Source: M3007 sp964392655 (GTDB lineage: Bacteria; Bacteroidota; Bacteroidia; Chitinophagales; Saprospiraceae). From it: 64,000 nt of DNA. A program made the translations under genes and the position numbers. The stretch lies in assembly GCA_964392655.1 (NCBI GenBank), contig CAYMQY010000002.1:1-64000 (forward strand), given 5' to 3'. Positions 35,640-45,696 of this stretch are shown piece after piece. The notes under the pieces are model-generated. The model was not told the DNA's origin. It worked only from the letters and a program-made list of their open reading frames with translations, and ran no database searches. How positions within the stretch are numbered: the first letter of the stretch is position 1; every line of letters begins with the position of its first letter.

Positions 35640-38600
35640 TCAGGGCAGCCGTTGCAGCACGGCCTTGCGTACTACACTTCCGTAGGTCGTTTTCAACTGA
35701 ACCGAGTATACGCCGCTGCTCAGCCAGGATCCGGTATCCGAGCGTCCGTTCCAGGTCAGCACGTTCGGCCCGGCCACCGCCGAAACCGGGCGGCGTACCA
35801 CTTCACGGCCTTGCGCATCCGAAATGGTCAGCGTGACTTCCTCCGCCTTCGGCAAATCAAAACGTACCGTCGTTTCGCTGCTGAACGGGTTGGGCTGCAC
35901 ATCAAACGCCATTGTGGTGCCGAAGTCCTCTTCGGCACGCGTGAGTTGCAGTTCAAACGGCACCGGATTTTCCACGCTGCCCTGATGCTGGTTGGCCGCG
36001 AAGTACATCGTTTCCGTCAAATCCTGCACCGTACCCGTCGCGTCATCGTACAGTTTGAAGCGCAGCAATTCTCCCGCCTTATTCGCGTATGTCGTCAGGA
36101 AAAACAAATGCGCATCCAGCGGTTCGATGTAAATCGCCTGTGCCGTGCCGCGCACGTCGTTGCCGGCAAAGGCGGCAAGTTCCATATTGCTCGTGGTGGC
36201 GTTGGCGCCGTTGGCGCGGATCATGCCGATCAGGGTGCTGGTATGTTCAAATTGCGTTGGCTTCACCGTCCAGTGCGCCGGGACTGGTTCCGTTTCACCG
36301 CGCGCCTCCGTCAGGTTTCCTGCAAAAGGACTCGGCGGCGGCGGATACGTCAGAGTTCCCGCAGCAGCCAGTTTGATCTGATAGCCGTTGGGTGGAGACA
36401 GGTATTTCAAATTGCCCACCCAGCCGAAGGTCGGGTTGATGTACTGTGCAAAAGAATACTGGCTTTTGACAATATCGCCGATCTGCGCAGGCAGGGAAGC
36501 CAGCGCGTCGTTGATCGGTAACGAGTAGTTGGGTACATATCCGATCCAGTTCCAGCCGGCCACCAAGGGGATGTTCGTCGTGAGCGGGTCTATCGGCGTA
36601 CCCTGCATACGCAAGGTGTCGGCCACATCGGCCCGGTAGATGTACATCGTGGTGTTGTTCAGGTTCGTCAGAGTACCGAACCAGCCGCCCAGGTACTCTG
36701 AAAACGCTGCCTGGCCTTTCATCAGGTCGTTTTCCGGGTGCTTGAGCGAGGCCAGCGCCGCGTTCAGGCTGTTGTCGGGGAAAGCCAGGTTGAACGAAAG
36801 CCAGTTCCAGCCATACCCAAAGGGCACTTCGCGCATGAGCAGGCCGGCGGTATGTACCACCTGCGGATTGATCGGGATACCGATCACATTGTCGGGCTGG
36901 AAGGTGAACGGTTCCACCACCGAGCCGTATCGTTGACACTCCGACGCATCCCAAACCTCGACTCGGATGGGCTTGAGCATGTCACTGGGGTCGCCATGTA
37001 CGGTCAGATAGGCCAGCCATTCGTTTACCTGCGGCACGTACTGTACGTTGGCGCGGCCGCGGAATTCGTCGTCAATAAATGCTGCAACAATGTCCTCCGG
37101 GTCTGCTGAAAACACACCCTCGATATTGACCTTGAGCACCATGCCCATCGTATTTTCAAATTGGGCCAGGTTCACATTTCCGTAGGGTGGGCGGCAAACC
37201 ACGCGAACCCCGATGGGCAACGGCTCGCTGCCGCCCATGAAGAAGGGATTTTGGCCCGTTTGGGTTTCCAGAACGATGGTGTCCGACCAGTTCCCGAACG
37301 CCAGCGAGGGATCAACCGTGAAACTGACGGGCCGGATTTCATTGGGCGCCAGTGTGCCCTGGTTGGGCGTGATGTGTACCCAGTCGGGCGCGCCGAGGAT
37401 TTTAAACGGCACCGGGTAGCCGCCGCGGTTGTGGATATTGGCTGTAGCCGTTTTCGGTTCGTCATCGAACTTGGTGATACCGAGGCTGTCGGTTAGCCAG
37501 CCGAGTTCATTGCGATCCACAAAGAACTCCCACTTTATTGCGCCGGATTTGTTGCCCACGAGGTCCTGAATGCCGCGCAGTTCCGTCCGCAGAATGCGAT
37601 TCTCGAAGAACTCATTGTTGAACGTCGGGTCGAATACCACCTTGTTTTCGAAGCACGTCACGTTGGTACCGATCAGCGTATTGGTCGTGGCATCATACAG
37701 GCCCACGTTTCGCTTGAGTCCGATGAAATCCTGCTTCAGCGAGTCGCAATTGACGTGCTCGTTGAAAGTAAAGGAAATCTCGTCACCCACATTGTACACG
37801 CCGTCGGAAGGTTGCGGCACGCCCACGATACTTGGCGGTTCGCGGTCTATGCGGCCCCGGATGATTTCCGAGAAACCGGGTTTATCGCTCGCATCGCCGG
37901 TACACACCGCCCAGGCATGGATTTCGTGTGGGCCATCGGAGAGGCCGGCCGTTTCCCAGATAAACTGGGTGAAGTCGGGCTCCAGCAGTAAGGTATCGGG
38001 GCCGGGTATCCTGAAGGTGTCTGCCTGGGCATTGTAGAACCCGGACCATCTCGGATTATAGGCTTCGAATTGGCTGCCGGGAGGAGGGACAATGTTGATC
38101 CACGCCCCGCTGCCGTCGGTGCGGCGGTACTGTACCCGGACAAGTTGGAAATCGGACGAGTTCAGGTCATAGCCCGAAACGGTGATGCGGCGTCTGGTGC
38201 CCGGCTGGAGGGGGTCGTTGGTGACCACCACCCAGTTTTGTTCCGGCACGGTGATATTCACTTCGCTGCATGGGCGGATAAAGTCCACTCCGAGGTACAG
38301 GGGAGAGAAGAACTTTGGGTCGCCGGAGAGCGGTAGAGAAAGTGCGAGGTTTTGCTCGTACTCACATTCCGACACCATTGCCACCAGAAGGCTGTCATAT
38401 TCATAAGCCACCGGCCCGCGCTCTATCGTAATGGTAACCGGGACGGAGGTGTTATACGGTACGATGAATTTTTGGAGGTAATTCAGCGGTTGACCGTTGA
38501 GTTTGATTACTGCACCGTCCGGGTTATTGTTCGGGACGGAAATCAAACCATACGTCCAGTCTTCATTGGTAGCGCTGAGATTGCCCAGATTCATGTTGAA

Positions 38601-41600
38601 CACAGCCGGTTCGTTGGCCGGTACGTTGACGGCTTTGAACTGCGAACCCAGACCCAGTTGCAGGTTCGGCCCTTCCCGGTTAGCACTGCCGGGTTCCCAG
38701 GGGCAAGAGGACTGACCTGCGCGCAGCCGGAACACCGGCGTTTTGTACACCGAGTCCATAGCCACATCTACTGTGAAAGCATCGCCGGGATCGTCGTCCT
38801 TGAGCGTGTAGCCCGTGGTCAGACCCTTCTCGGTGCCGTTTTCGGTTTTCCAGGTATTGCTGGATTTCACTAATGCATCAATTTTGAACTTGGCGCCGAC
38901 ATTATCGAATTCAAACCCGAACGTGGTGCCGATTTTCGAATCGGTATTTACACCGTTCTCATCGCTATTGGTGTCGGTGGTATCGGCTGTTTCGGAGTAC
39001 TCATACTCCACGCCTGCGTCGAAGGAAAGGTTGCGGATGAATTTCGCTTTTTCCTTGAGGGTGTCGTTCCGGGCAACAATTGCCTCCCACCTGCTTATAG
39101 ACTCCAGGTAGTTTGCGACATCGCTTGAATCGGCATCCGGGTTGGCTGCAAGAGACCCCAAATAGCGGATGACGTTGTTCTTGATGTTGAATTCGGAGTA
39201 GATAAATGTGGTGGCAAAGTTGCCCGGCTGCACTTCAACAATCTGTTTGACATCCACCGTGCAGGTGTCAAACGAAACCTTGTCGGCAAAGCCGAAGATC
39301 AGGTTGATGGCCTCGCCCACATACAAATCGCCGCCGGCATCGCCGCCCACGACCAATCCGCCATCGCTGGTGGAGATTTTGTTGTTGAAACTGACGCAGG
39401 TCTGAAAGGAGTTGGAGGTCACCTTTTTGTACGTTACCTCGGTTTCGATGTTCGCCTGAAAGTCCGGATCCACGGTAATGACCTTGCCCACGCCAAACGG
39501 CGCCACGACAAATACAATGGTAGGCGCCACTTCGATTTCCACACTTCCACTCACGCCGGTTTCTACTTCCATCGAAAGTTCGGTGGTCTTGCACACTTTC
39601 TCCGTTTTTTCAATGAAGGACGAACTGCCGTCGCCCGGCGGGTCGCGCAGGATAACGGAAGGCATCAGGGGCATCATCGTCGTGAAGGTGTTCTCTTTAT
39701 TCCGAACGCCGGTTACGATACCTTGTTTGACCAAACTGCCGATACGCCCCGCCGGCACGGAGGTGGCAATGACCTGCATGGTTTTGATGTACGGCGGCGA
39801 GGGGTTCGGGTTGCCCACCTGAAACTTGTATTGCAAGTTGCCGCCGCTCATGGCGGTGTCCAGCGTCATGTCCGCAAAACCGTTGATGATTTCGATGTTG
39901 GCGGTGTCGAGGTAACAGATGCCGTCGTCCGATGGCGTGGCGACGTAGGTCTCCTTTACCCGGATATTCACTGTGACGTATTCGCCTTTGTCCAGCACGA
40001 TAACCTCCGGACTGCAACCGGGTACCGGGTCTAATCCGGCGGTAATTTCCACCTCCGGCGGCGCGACGTAGATAAAGTCAATGGTGGTATCGGTTTTGGT
40101 CAGGTTGACGGTAGAACCGCCTGTTACCTGAAAAGCGGTCTTGATGTCGTCGTCGGAGTGCTCAATGACGGCCACTGTCAGTTGTTCGAGCGGTGGCAGT
40201 TCCAAAAACTCAAACTCGCCCTCCTGGTTATCTATGGTGATCGTGCGCACTAAGCAGCCGTCCACCGAGCGCACTTCCACCACACACACCGTGCCCTGGT
40301 TTTGGGCATCCCCGGCAGGCGCTTTGATGATGGATTTTTTGCAGTCTGGTTTGCTGCCGCCGGCCACCTGGCCGCTCACCTTGCGGGTGGTCAGGTCGTT
40401 GAACAAAATGCCGGCGATGGGGCTGTTCACGTTGCTCACCTGCCAAAACGCCGGTTCAAAGACGTGATCCTCAAACACCGGGCGGAGTTCCGCCGTAGCA
40501 CCGGGGTCGAAATCAATGGTAAATTTACCGGTGGAGTCGGTGAAGATACGCGGCGTGAATGGCGCTCCGTTGACCAAAATTTCCACATTTTTGGCAAAAC
40601 AATCGGTGTTTTGGTACCGCACATAGCCGGTAACCGGTATGGCCGAGCGGTCCAGAAAGTCCACCTGGTCCACCGAGGTGACGCTGGGGTTCAGCGTCAC
40701 CTGCCGGGTAGCGGGCGTAAAGATGTGCGGCGTGGTCATCTGACGGGCGGCGAAGGGTGTCCACTCGGCGCCGAAGTTGGTGCCGAAGGGCAGCAGCACC
40801 GAACCGCTGTTGTTCAGGCGGTTGCCGTTGCCTTCGTTTATCCCGAAAAAGACGCGCAAGCCCTTGGCCTGTATGTCGCGCGGGTTCTGGAAGTGATCAA
40901 GGATGGTCATGACGCTCAATGTGGTGTCGTACAGAGCCACCTCGTCTATCAGGCCGCCGAAGTAGTCGGTTCGGCTCATGCCGCTGGGGCGGGCGCCGAG
41001 CATCCAGGTTTCGGCGGCGTCCGACCAGTCGCCGGTAATGCCGGTGAAGGTGTGATTGCCGAGAGAAACACCGTTTTTGTAGGCGGTTACGAGCAGGTCA
41101 TTGCCGATTTTTTCCAGCGTGAAGGCAATGTGCTGGTAGCCCATGCCGAGGTCGCCAAAGTTGTGCTCCTGGCCGTTGAGGTAAAACCAGAGTTCGCTCA
41201 TCAGGCCGTTTTCCTTGAGCAGGAGCCGGAATTCGTTGCCGGGCCAGCGTTTGCTGAGCAGGCATTGCTCGCCATCGGGGCCGGCGCTGTTTACCCAGAG
41301 TTCCAGCGTGGCTTTGGGTGTCACGGAGAAGTTGGGCAGGATAGCGTAATCTTGGGAGTCGCGGACAAACTTGAGCGCCCGGTACAGGTAAAAATCTTTC
41401 ATGGCCTCGGCCAAAAAAGTGGTACCGGTGCCGTAACTGGCCGATTCGATGCGGTAGTAGCCGTCCTGATTGGTTTTGCCCATCGTGCGTACGTTTGGGC
41501 GGTCGAGTTTGAATGTGGAGCCGCAGAGGTACAGTTTGTGGCGCTTGACGATGTCGAACGATTTTACGCCTTTTTCTTCGTCAAATTTCCAGTAGTGCGT

Positions 41601-42740
41601 CAGGTTGGGTGTGAGGCTGGAGGCTGTGCCCATGATCACTTCGCCGAAATCGAGTTCGTCGAGGCGGCGGTGGTAGATGCGCACCTCGTCGAGGCAGCCG
41701 GTCCAGCCGTCGGCGCCGGTGCGGCTTCCGAAATTCAGTTCGGAGGCAGAAGGTAGCAAGGTCATGGGAGCCAGGCCGACAAGCACGCCGTCGAGGTACA
41801 AGCGGCCCTGCCCGACGCCGCCGTCGAACGTGAGTGCGACGTGGTGCCAGCCGTTTTTAGTGCTGTCGGGGAATGTAGCGCTGAGAAACGGAGCGCCTGT
41901 GGGTGTGGTGGCCACTTCGATGCCTTCGCTTCCGCCGCCGCTATCCAGCGCGCGGAAATGCAGGGGAAAGGGGGCGAACGCGGCTACGCCGGCATTGGCG
42001 GTTGCGGAGCCTGTTTTCATCCAGAATGCCAGCGTCCAGTCGGCGCCGGAAGCCGGCAAAAATGGTTTGGTGGTGCTGTCCTGTTCCGCAAATGCGCCGT
42101 CTGTGGGGCCAAAATTGGCGGAAAATCCCTGCAAGGGCGTGAGCGCCACGAGTACATCGGGCACCGGGCTGCCACTGCCGGTTTGTACCCAGCCGGTGAC
42201 GGTGCCGTTGGGCACCTGAAAACCGATGGCCTTACCCGGAGAACCTTCCCCGTACAGATTGATGCCGCGTACCTCATAGTTGTAGGCAATGCCGGCAATG
42301 ACGTTGAAGTCGTTGTATGTGCGGATGTTGCTGCCCACATTGGCCAGAAAAACGCCGTCGCGGTAAATGTTAAAACCGTCGTTGGGCGATGGGCCGAGCG
42401 CGTCAATTTCCCAGGTCAACTGGATGCGGTCGAGCAAATCGCCCTGGGTAGCCCGAAGTGCCAACGCGAAGGGCGGCAGCAGGTAGCGGGAGTAAAAACC
42501 GAGCGAAGAAGTTTGTTCCAGCCCATCCAGAAATCCCACGAAGGTTTGGCCAACGGCCAATGCCATTTTGTTTTTCTGGCTGGTCAGGCGGGCCTTGCTG
42601 CCGAAATTAAAAAAGGCTGTCCCGGTGAAGGCGCTGGTGTCGACAGCTGCATCGGGACCGCAGGTGACCTGTGCCGACAGGGGTTGTGCGCAGGCGAGGC
42701 CGATGAATAAAAGAAGAAAAAGCGTATAAATTGGGCGCAT
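35640..42740 (-). CDS. Giant LamG-domain T9SS-secreted surface protein 4 (subtype II)
   Basis: 2,366 residues from ATG 42740; signal peptide MRPIYTLFLLLFIGLACA. Module order equals giants 1-3: FN3-like, two LamG domains, regulatory-like beta domains, DPPGDGS central region, Ig/BACON-like segments, beta modules, two GWNW modules and T9SS sorting domain ending VLQRLP. It shares with giant 3 the N-terminal GQxxVG stretch and an almost identical central segment (VCKTTE, SMEVE, GTTFG). The nearest upstream partner gene (42824) ends 83 nt before its start, and a second partner copy precedes that. This is the only complete subtype II giant and can guide closure of the gaps in giant 3. Confidence 0.9.
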   Translation of the reverse strand: MRPIYTLFLLLFIGLACAQPLSAQVTCGPDAAVDTSAFTGTAFFNFGSKARLTSQKNKMALAVGQTFVGFLDGLEQTSSLGFYSRYLLPPFALALRATQGDLLDRIQLTWEIDALGPSPNDGFNIYRDGVFLANVGSNIRTYNDFNVIAGIAYNYEVRGINLYGEGSPGKAIGFQVPNGTVTGWVQTGSGSPVPDVLVALTPLQGFSANFGPTDGAFAEQDSTTKPFLPASGADWTLAFWMKTGSATANAGVAAFAPFPLHFRALDSGGGSEGIEVATTPTGAPFLSATFPDSTKNGWHHVALTFDGGVGQGRLYLDGVLVGLAPMTLLPSASELNFGSRTGADGWTGCLDEVRIYHRRLDELDFGEVIMGTASSLTPNLTHYWKFDEEKGVKSFDIVKRHKLYLCGSTFKLDRPNVRTMGKTNQDGYYRIESASYGTGTTFLAEAMKDFYLYRALKFVRDSQDYAILPNFSVTPKATLELWVNSAGPDGEQCLLSKRWPGNEFRLLLKENGLMSELWFYLNGQEHNFGDLGMGYQHIAFTLEKIGNDLLVTAYKNGVSLGNHTFTGITGDWSDAAETWMLGARPSGMSRTDYFGGLIDEVALYDTTLSVMTILDHFQNPRDIQAKGLRVFFGINEGNGNRLNNSGSVLLPFGTNFGAEWTPFAARQMTTPHIFTPATRQVTLNPSVTSVDQVDFLDRSAIPVTGYVRYQNTDCFAKNVEILVNGAPFTPRIFTDSTGKFTIDFDPGATAELRPVFEDHVFEPAFWQVSNVNSPIAGILFNDLTTRKVSGQVAGGSKPDCKKSIIKAPAGDAQNQGTVCVVEVRSVDGCLVRTITIDNQEGEFEFLELPPLEQLTVAVIEHSDDDIKTAFQVTGGSTVNLTKTDTTIDFIYVAPPEVEITAGLDPVPGCSPEVIVLDKGEYVTVNIRVKETYVATPSDDGICYLDTANIEIINGFADMTLDTAMSGGNLQYKFQVGNPNPSPPYIKTMQVIATSVPAGRIGSLVKQGIVTGVRNKENTFTTMMPLMPSVILRDPPGDGSSSFIEKTEKVCKTTELSMEVETGVSGSVEIEVAPTIVFVVAPFGVGKVITVDPDFQANIETEVTYKKVTSNSFQTCVSFNNKISTSDGGLVVGGDAGGDLYVGEAINLIFGFADKVSFDTCTVDVKQIVEVQPGNFATTFIYSEFNIKNNVIRYLGSLAANPDADSSDVANYLESISRWEAIVARNDTLKEKAKFIRNLSFDAGVEYEYSETADTTDTNSDENGVNTDSKIGTTFGFEFDNVGAKFKIDALVKSSNTWKTENGTEKGLTTGYTLKDDDPGDAFTVDVAMDSVYKTPVFRLRAGQSSCPWEPGSANREGPNLQLGLGSQFKAVNVPANEPAVFNMNLGNLSATNEDWTYGLISVPNNNPDGAVIKLNGQPLNYLQKFIVPYNTSVPVTITIERGPVAYEYDSLLVAMVSECEYEQNLALSLPLSGDPKFFSPLYLGVDFIRPCSEVNITVPEQNWVVVTNDPLQPGTRRRITVSGYDLNSSDFQLVRVQYRRTDGSGAWINIVPPPGSQFEAYNPRWSGFYNAQADTFRIPGPDTLLLEPDFTQFIWETAGLSDGPHEIHAWAVCTGDASDKPGFSEIIRGRIDREPPSIVGVPQPSDGVYNVGDEISFTFNEHVNCDSLKQDFIGLKRNVGLYDATTNTLIGTNVTCFENKVVFDPTFNNEFFENRILRTELRGIQDLVGNKSGAIKWEFFVDRNELGWLTDSLGITKFDDEPKTATANIHNRGGYPVPFKILGAPDWVHITPNQGTLAPNEIRPVSFTVDPSLAFGNWSDTIVLETQTGQNPFFMGGSEPLPIGVRVVCRPPYGNVNLAQFENTMGMVLKVNIEGVFSADPEDIVAAFIDDEFRGRANVQYVPQVNEWLAYLTVHGDPSDMLKPIRVEVWDASECQRYGSVVEPFTFQPDNVIGIPINPQVVHTAGLLMREVPFGYGWNWLSFNLAFPDNSLNAALASLKHPENDLMKGQAAFSEYLGGWFGTLTNLNNTTMYIYRADVADTLRMQGTPIDPLTTNIPLVAGWNWIGYVPNYSLPINDALASLPAQIGDIVKSQYSFAQYINPTFGWVGNLKYLSPPNGYQIKLAAAGTLTYPPPPSPFAGNLTEARGETEPVPAHWTVKPTQFEHTSTLIGMIRANGANATTSNMELAAFAGNDVRGTAQAIYIEPLDAHLFFLTTYANKAGELLRFKLYDDATGTVQDLTETMYFAANQHQGSVENPVPFELQLTRAEEDFGTTMAFDVQPNPFSSETTVRFDLPKAEEVTLTISDAQGREVVRRPVSAVAGPNVLTWNGRSDTGSWLSSGVYSVQLKTTYGSVVRKAVLQRLP

Positions 42741-42823
42741 GACCGTGCTTTTTTGTGTGACTACTAAAATAATGGACTAAAAGAGACCGGGCGATTGCAG
42801 TCACCCGTTCGTGTATTGCAGGG

Positions 42824-44131
42824 TCACTTTACCCATATTTCTATGGCGCCTATGGCAAATTGCTCATTATCCTCGCCTTCATCGTTGGCATACCCGAAGT
42901 AAAGCCAGAACGGGGATGTGCGTCGGGCGATAATGGTGCCCGTAGTCCACTGATCTGATACATTGTCGGGGGTGGAATCGAAGTTGCTGGCAGCCCGAAA
43001 GGCGTCGTTGTCGTAATTGTAAGTGCCCGAGTGGAACTGCGGGTGCCAGTCCCATGCAATGCGTATTCCGTTTCCTGAAGCGTTGTTGGCGAGCGCAGCA
43101 AAACCTGCCGAAGGCGCGTTGCCAAAATCCCAGTTGCCGATGGCAAAAAACTTGAAGACCACTTTGACATAGGTGTAGGAGCCGGAAGGGAAAAATTGTT
43201 TTTTGAACACATGGTCGTTGGTGGCGGGTTTGAGTGCCCACCCCGCGAAATCGCCGTAGTTTACAGCGGAGGCGGCGGAAATTCCCCCATTATTCCAGGC
43301 GCCGTTGCCGCCACTTGTCGGGGCCGAAACGGACCAGCCTTCGTTGGAGCCGCCTTCAAAATAGTCGGTTTCCACCAATCGCCAGTCGCTCAGGCCGTTA
43401 TACGAAATGCTGCCGTTGTTATTGATTCCCACGCTGTTTGCATTTATGCTCCCGGCGACGGCCACGTTGCCGGGAGTGGCAGCCAGCACTTCGGCATTAT
43501 TCACATAAAGTGAAACCTTTCCGTCTTCTGTGGAGAACAGACCACTGTCTTTGTCGCCACTGTTGCCTTCGAAGGCATAGCCGTTGTTGTTGGCGCCGTT
43601 CAGGCCGGGTGTGCCGCCGCGAGCCAGATAACCGCCTACTGCAACCACGCTGTGCGAAGTGGGGAAATTGCCGCCAACTACTAAATTCGTAGCAATGCGG
43701 GCGCTATCGGCGACTACTCCGCCGCTGCTGGGAAACTTGTTGTTCACGCCGATCAGCGAAAGCGCATACGGCGCCGAAGTGAGCAGCACGCGCGGGTTCA
43801 GTTCGGTGGAGCCTACCGTTACACCGAGGTAGTACAACTGATCGAAGGCCGCTGTAAGGGGGGTGACGGCTCCCAGTACGGCATTGTAAATGCCGCTACT
43901 GACTTCTATGCCGGCCTGGGTTTCTTGCCAAACGACGGAGCCGCCGGTTTCCTGGGTATATAATTTGAACGTCAGGCTGTACGTCCCGTCATCCACGGCT
44001 ACGCCGTTGGATTTTTTCAGAATGCCCTGAATACTGAGGGTTGGATTGGCTTGGGCCTGGAGATTGTTCGTGGCCGAAACACACACACCCAAAAGAAGCA
44101 AATATGCCAAACGAATAGAAGTGCTTTTCAT
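42824..44131 (-). CDS. Small exported protein with unassigned beta-rich C-terminus (partner of giant 4, copy A)
   Basis: 435 residues from ATG 44131. The signal peptide ends near LQAQA. The shared partner domain (LSIQGILKKSNG ... DDGTYSLTFKLY ... GIYNAVLG ... LLTSAPYALSL) spans ~35-140. A fibre-like middle has DSGLFSTEDGKVSLYVNN, as in the S74 protein. The C-terminal ~180 residues (YFEGGSNEGWSVS ... VKVVFKFFAIGNWDFG ... FAIGAIEIWVK) look like one beta-sandwich; an F-x-F-x-x-I-x-x-WD pattern recalls extracellular jelly-roll domains, but I cannot name the family. There is no T9SS sorting domain, HxH cluster or S74 domain. It is a tandem duplicate of the next gene, 110 nt apart. Confidence 0.75.
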   Translation of the reverse strand: MKSTSIRLAYLLLLGVCVSATNNLQAQANPTLSIQGILKKSNGVAVDDGTYSLTFKLYTQETGGSVVWQETQAGIEVSSGIYNAVLGAVTPLTAAFDQLYYLGVTVGSTELNPRVLLTSAPYALSLIGVNNKFPSSGGVVADSARIATNLVVGGNFPTSHSVVAVGGYLARGGTPGLNGANNNGYAFEGNSGDKDSGLFSTEDGKVSLYVNNAEVLAATPGNVAVAGSINANSVGINNNGSISYNGLSDWRLVETDYFEGGSNEGWSVSAPTSGGNGAWNNGGISAASAVNYGDFAGWALKPATNDHVFKKQFFPSGSYTYVKVVFKFFAIGNWDFGNAPSAGFAALANNASGNGIRIAWDWHPQFHSGTYNYDNDAFRAASNFDSTPDNVSDQWTTGTIIARRTSPFWLYFGYANDEGEDNEQFAIGAIEIWVK

Positions 44132-44241
44132 AAAGAATGACCGATTTTGAATTTTTTTATGTTGGCCCGGAGGCGCTGTTTTGTTTGTTCTGTTTGCCGC
44201 CGCGCTAATGTTTTTACCAGGTGCGGCGCTTGGTGACGGGT

Positions 44242-45567
44242 TTACTTGACCCATATTTCGATACTGCCCACGGCAAAGTTTTCATTGTCGCCGCCTACGG
44301 TGTTTTCGTTGTTTGCATACCCGAAAAACACCCAGAACGGGCCGGAATGCCTGCCGATCATTTCTCCGGTAGTCCACTGATCCGAAGTGTTGGCAGGGGT
44401 AGGGTCAAAACTGCTTGCCGTGCGGAACGGATCGTTGTCATAATTGTAGGTGTTGGAGTGGTGCTGCGGGTGCCAGTCCCAGCCGATTCGAATATCGGAA
44501 CCATTCGGGTTGTTGGAAAAAGCGGCAAAACCGGCAGATGCGGCATCGCCTTGATCCCAGTTGCCGATGGCAAAATACTTGAACACAACCTTGACGTAGT
44601 TGAACGACCCACCTGGATTGAACTGCTTTTTGAACACCTGGTCGTTGTTGCCCGGCTTGATTACCCAGCCGGCGATATCCCCGTAGTTGACGGTTGTGGC
44701 ACTGCCGGCAGTCGCGTTTTTCCAGGCGCCGGCAGAGGAACTCGGGTCCGGGTTGGAGTACTGCCAGCCATTGTCATTGCCGCCTTCGAAGTAATCGGCT
44801 GCCACCAGCCGCCAGTTCCCTTGTCCGTTGTACGAAACATTACCGGTGCTGTTTATCGCGACGCTATTGGTCGAGACATTGCCTGCAACCGTTGCTGCGC
44901 CAGGTGTTGTCGCCAGCACCTCGGCATTGTTGGCATACAGGGAAACCCTGCCGTCGGAAGTAGAGTTCAGGCCGCTGTCCTTGTCGCCGCTGTTGCCGTC
45001 AAAAGCGTAGCCGTTGTTGTTGGCGCCGTTGGCGCCGGGCGTACCGCCCCGGGCCAGGTAGCCGCCCAGGGCGACTAAGGTATGGGTTGTCGGAAAATCC
45101 TTGCCGATTACCAGATTGGTTACCACTCTGGCGCTATCAGCACGTACGGCCCCGCTGCTGGGGAATCGGTTGGTGGTACCGACAAGGGACAGGGAGTACG
45201 GCGCCGAAGTGAGGGGCGTGCGCGGGAGGATTTCGCTACTCGACCCGACCGTAACGCCGAGGTAGTACATTTGATCGAACGGAAGCGCGTCCAGTGTATT
45301 TCCAGTCCGTCCAAGTGTGGCACTGTAAATCCCGCTGACCACCTCGGTGGGCAGGACATCGCTCCACAGGGCCGTGCCGCCTGTTTCCTGATCGTACAGT
45401 TTGAATGTGATGGAATAGGTACCGTCGTCCACAGCCACGCCACTGGCTTTTTTAAGGAGACCCTGTACACTGAGTTTTTTGTCAATTTGGGCGACTGCAG
45501 AAAAAGATGCAAAAATCAGGATGCCCAAAGACAGGAAGGATACCCATCGGGTAACGGTTTTTTTCAT
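44242..45567 (-). CDS. Small exported protein with unassigned beta-rich C-terminus (copy B, first gene of cassette)
   Basis: 441 residues from ATG 45567; signal peptide ends near AVAQ. It is collinear with the 42824 protein along its whole length: shared partner domain (LSVQGLLKKASG ... LTSAPYSLSL), DSGLNSTSDGRVSLYANN repeat and C-terminal beta domain (YFEGGNDNGW ... VKVVFKYFAIGNWDQG ... FAVGSIEIWVK). As first gene it is read from the palindrome-containing promoter at 45640. Two copies for one giant might allow hetero-oligomers or give variants of one tip. Confidence 0.75.
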   Translation of the reverse strand: MKKTVTRWVSFLSLGILIFASFSAVAQIDKKLSVQGLLKKASGVAVDDGTYSITFKLYDQETGGTALWSDVLPTEVVSGIYSATLGRTGNTLDALPFDQMYYLGVTVGSSSEILPRTPLTSAPYSLSLVGTTNRFPSSGAVRADSARVVTNLVIGKDFPTTHTLVALGGYLARGGTPGANGANNNGYAFDGNSGDKDSGLNSTSDGRVSLYANNAEVLATTPGAATVAGNVSTNSVAINSTGNVSYNGQGNWRLVAADYFEGGNDNGWQYSNPDPSSSAGAWKNATAGSATTVNYGDIAGWVIKPGNNDQVFKKQFNPGGSFNYVKVVFKYFAIGNWDQGDAASAGFAAFSNNPNGSDIRIGWDWHPQHHSNTYNYDNDPFRTASSFDPTPANTSDQWTTGEMIGRHSGPFWVFFGYANNENTVGGDNENFAVGSIEIWVK

Positions 45568-45639
45568 GAGAACGACCGAGTTTGTTCGTGACTGATTACT
45601 GAAAGCGGCTCGTGTTGAATGTCAACGCGTAAGCCGATG

Positions 45640-45688
45640 CAAAACTACATTATATTTTACAGGAGTGGACATCACATTTTGATGTGAT
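45640..45688 (-). promoter_or_regulatory. Promoter with 18-bp palindromic operator for cassette 4
   Basis: TAGTTTTG (45647-45640) matches the -7 consensus. ATCACATTTTGATGTGAT (45671-45688) lies 23 nt upstream, identical in sequence and spacing to the element before the adhesin gene at 4279-4327. The predicted leader is about 66 nt. The palindrome ends 8 nt before the stop of the NarL-type regulator gene, a natural candidate for the binding protein. Confidence 0.72.
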
Positions 45689-45696
45689 GGCGTTAC

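Noticed and set aside
11856..45567. Prophage or contractile injection system, because of collar-like and S74 domains
   Set aside because: No capsid, tail-tube, sheath, baseplate, terminase or integrase gene is present. The domains are fused to signal peptides and a shared non-phage N-terminus.
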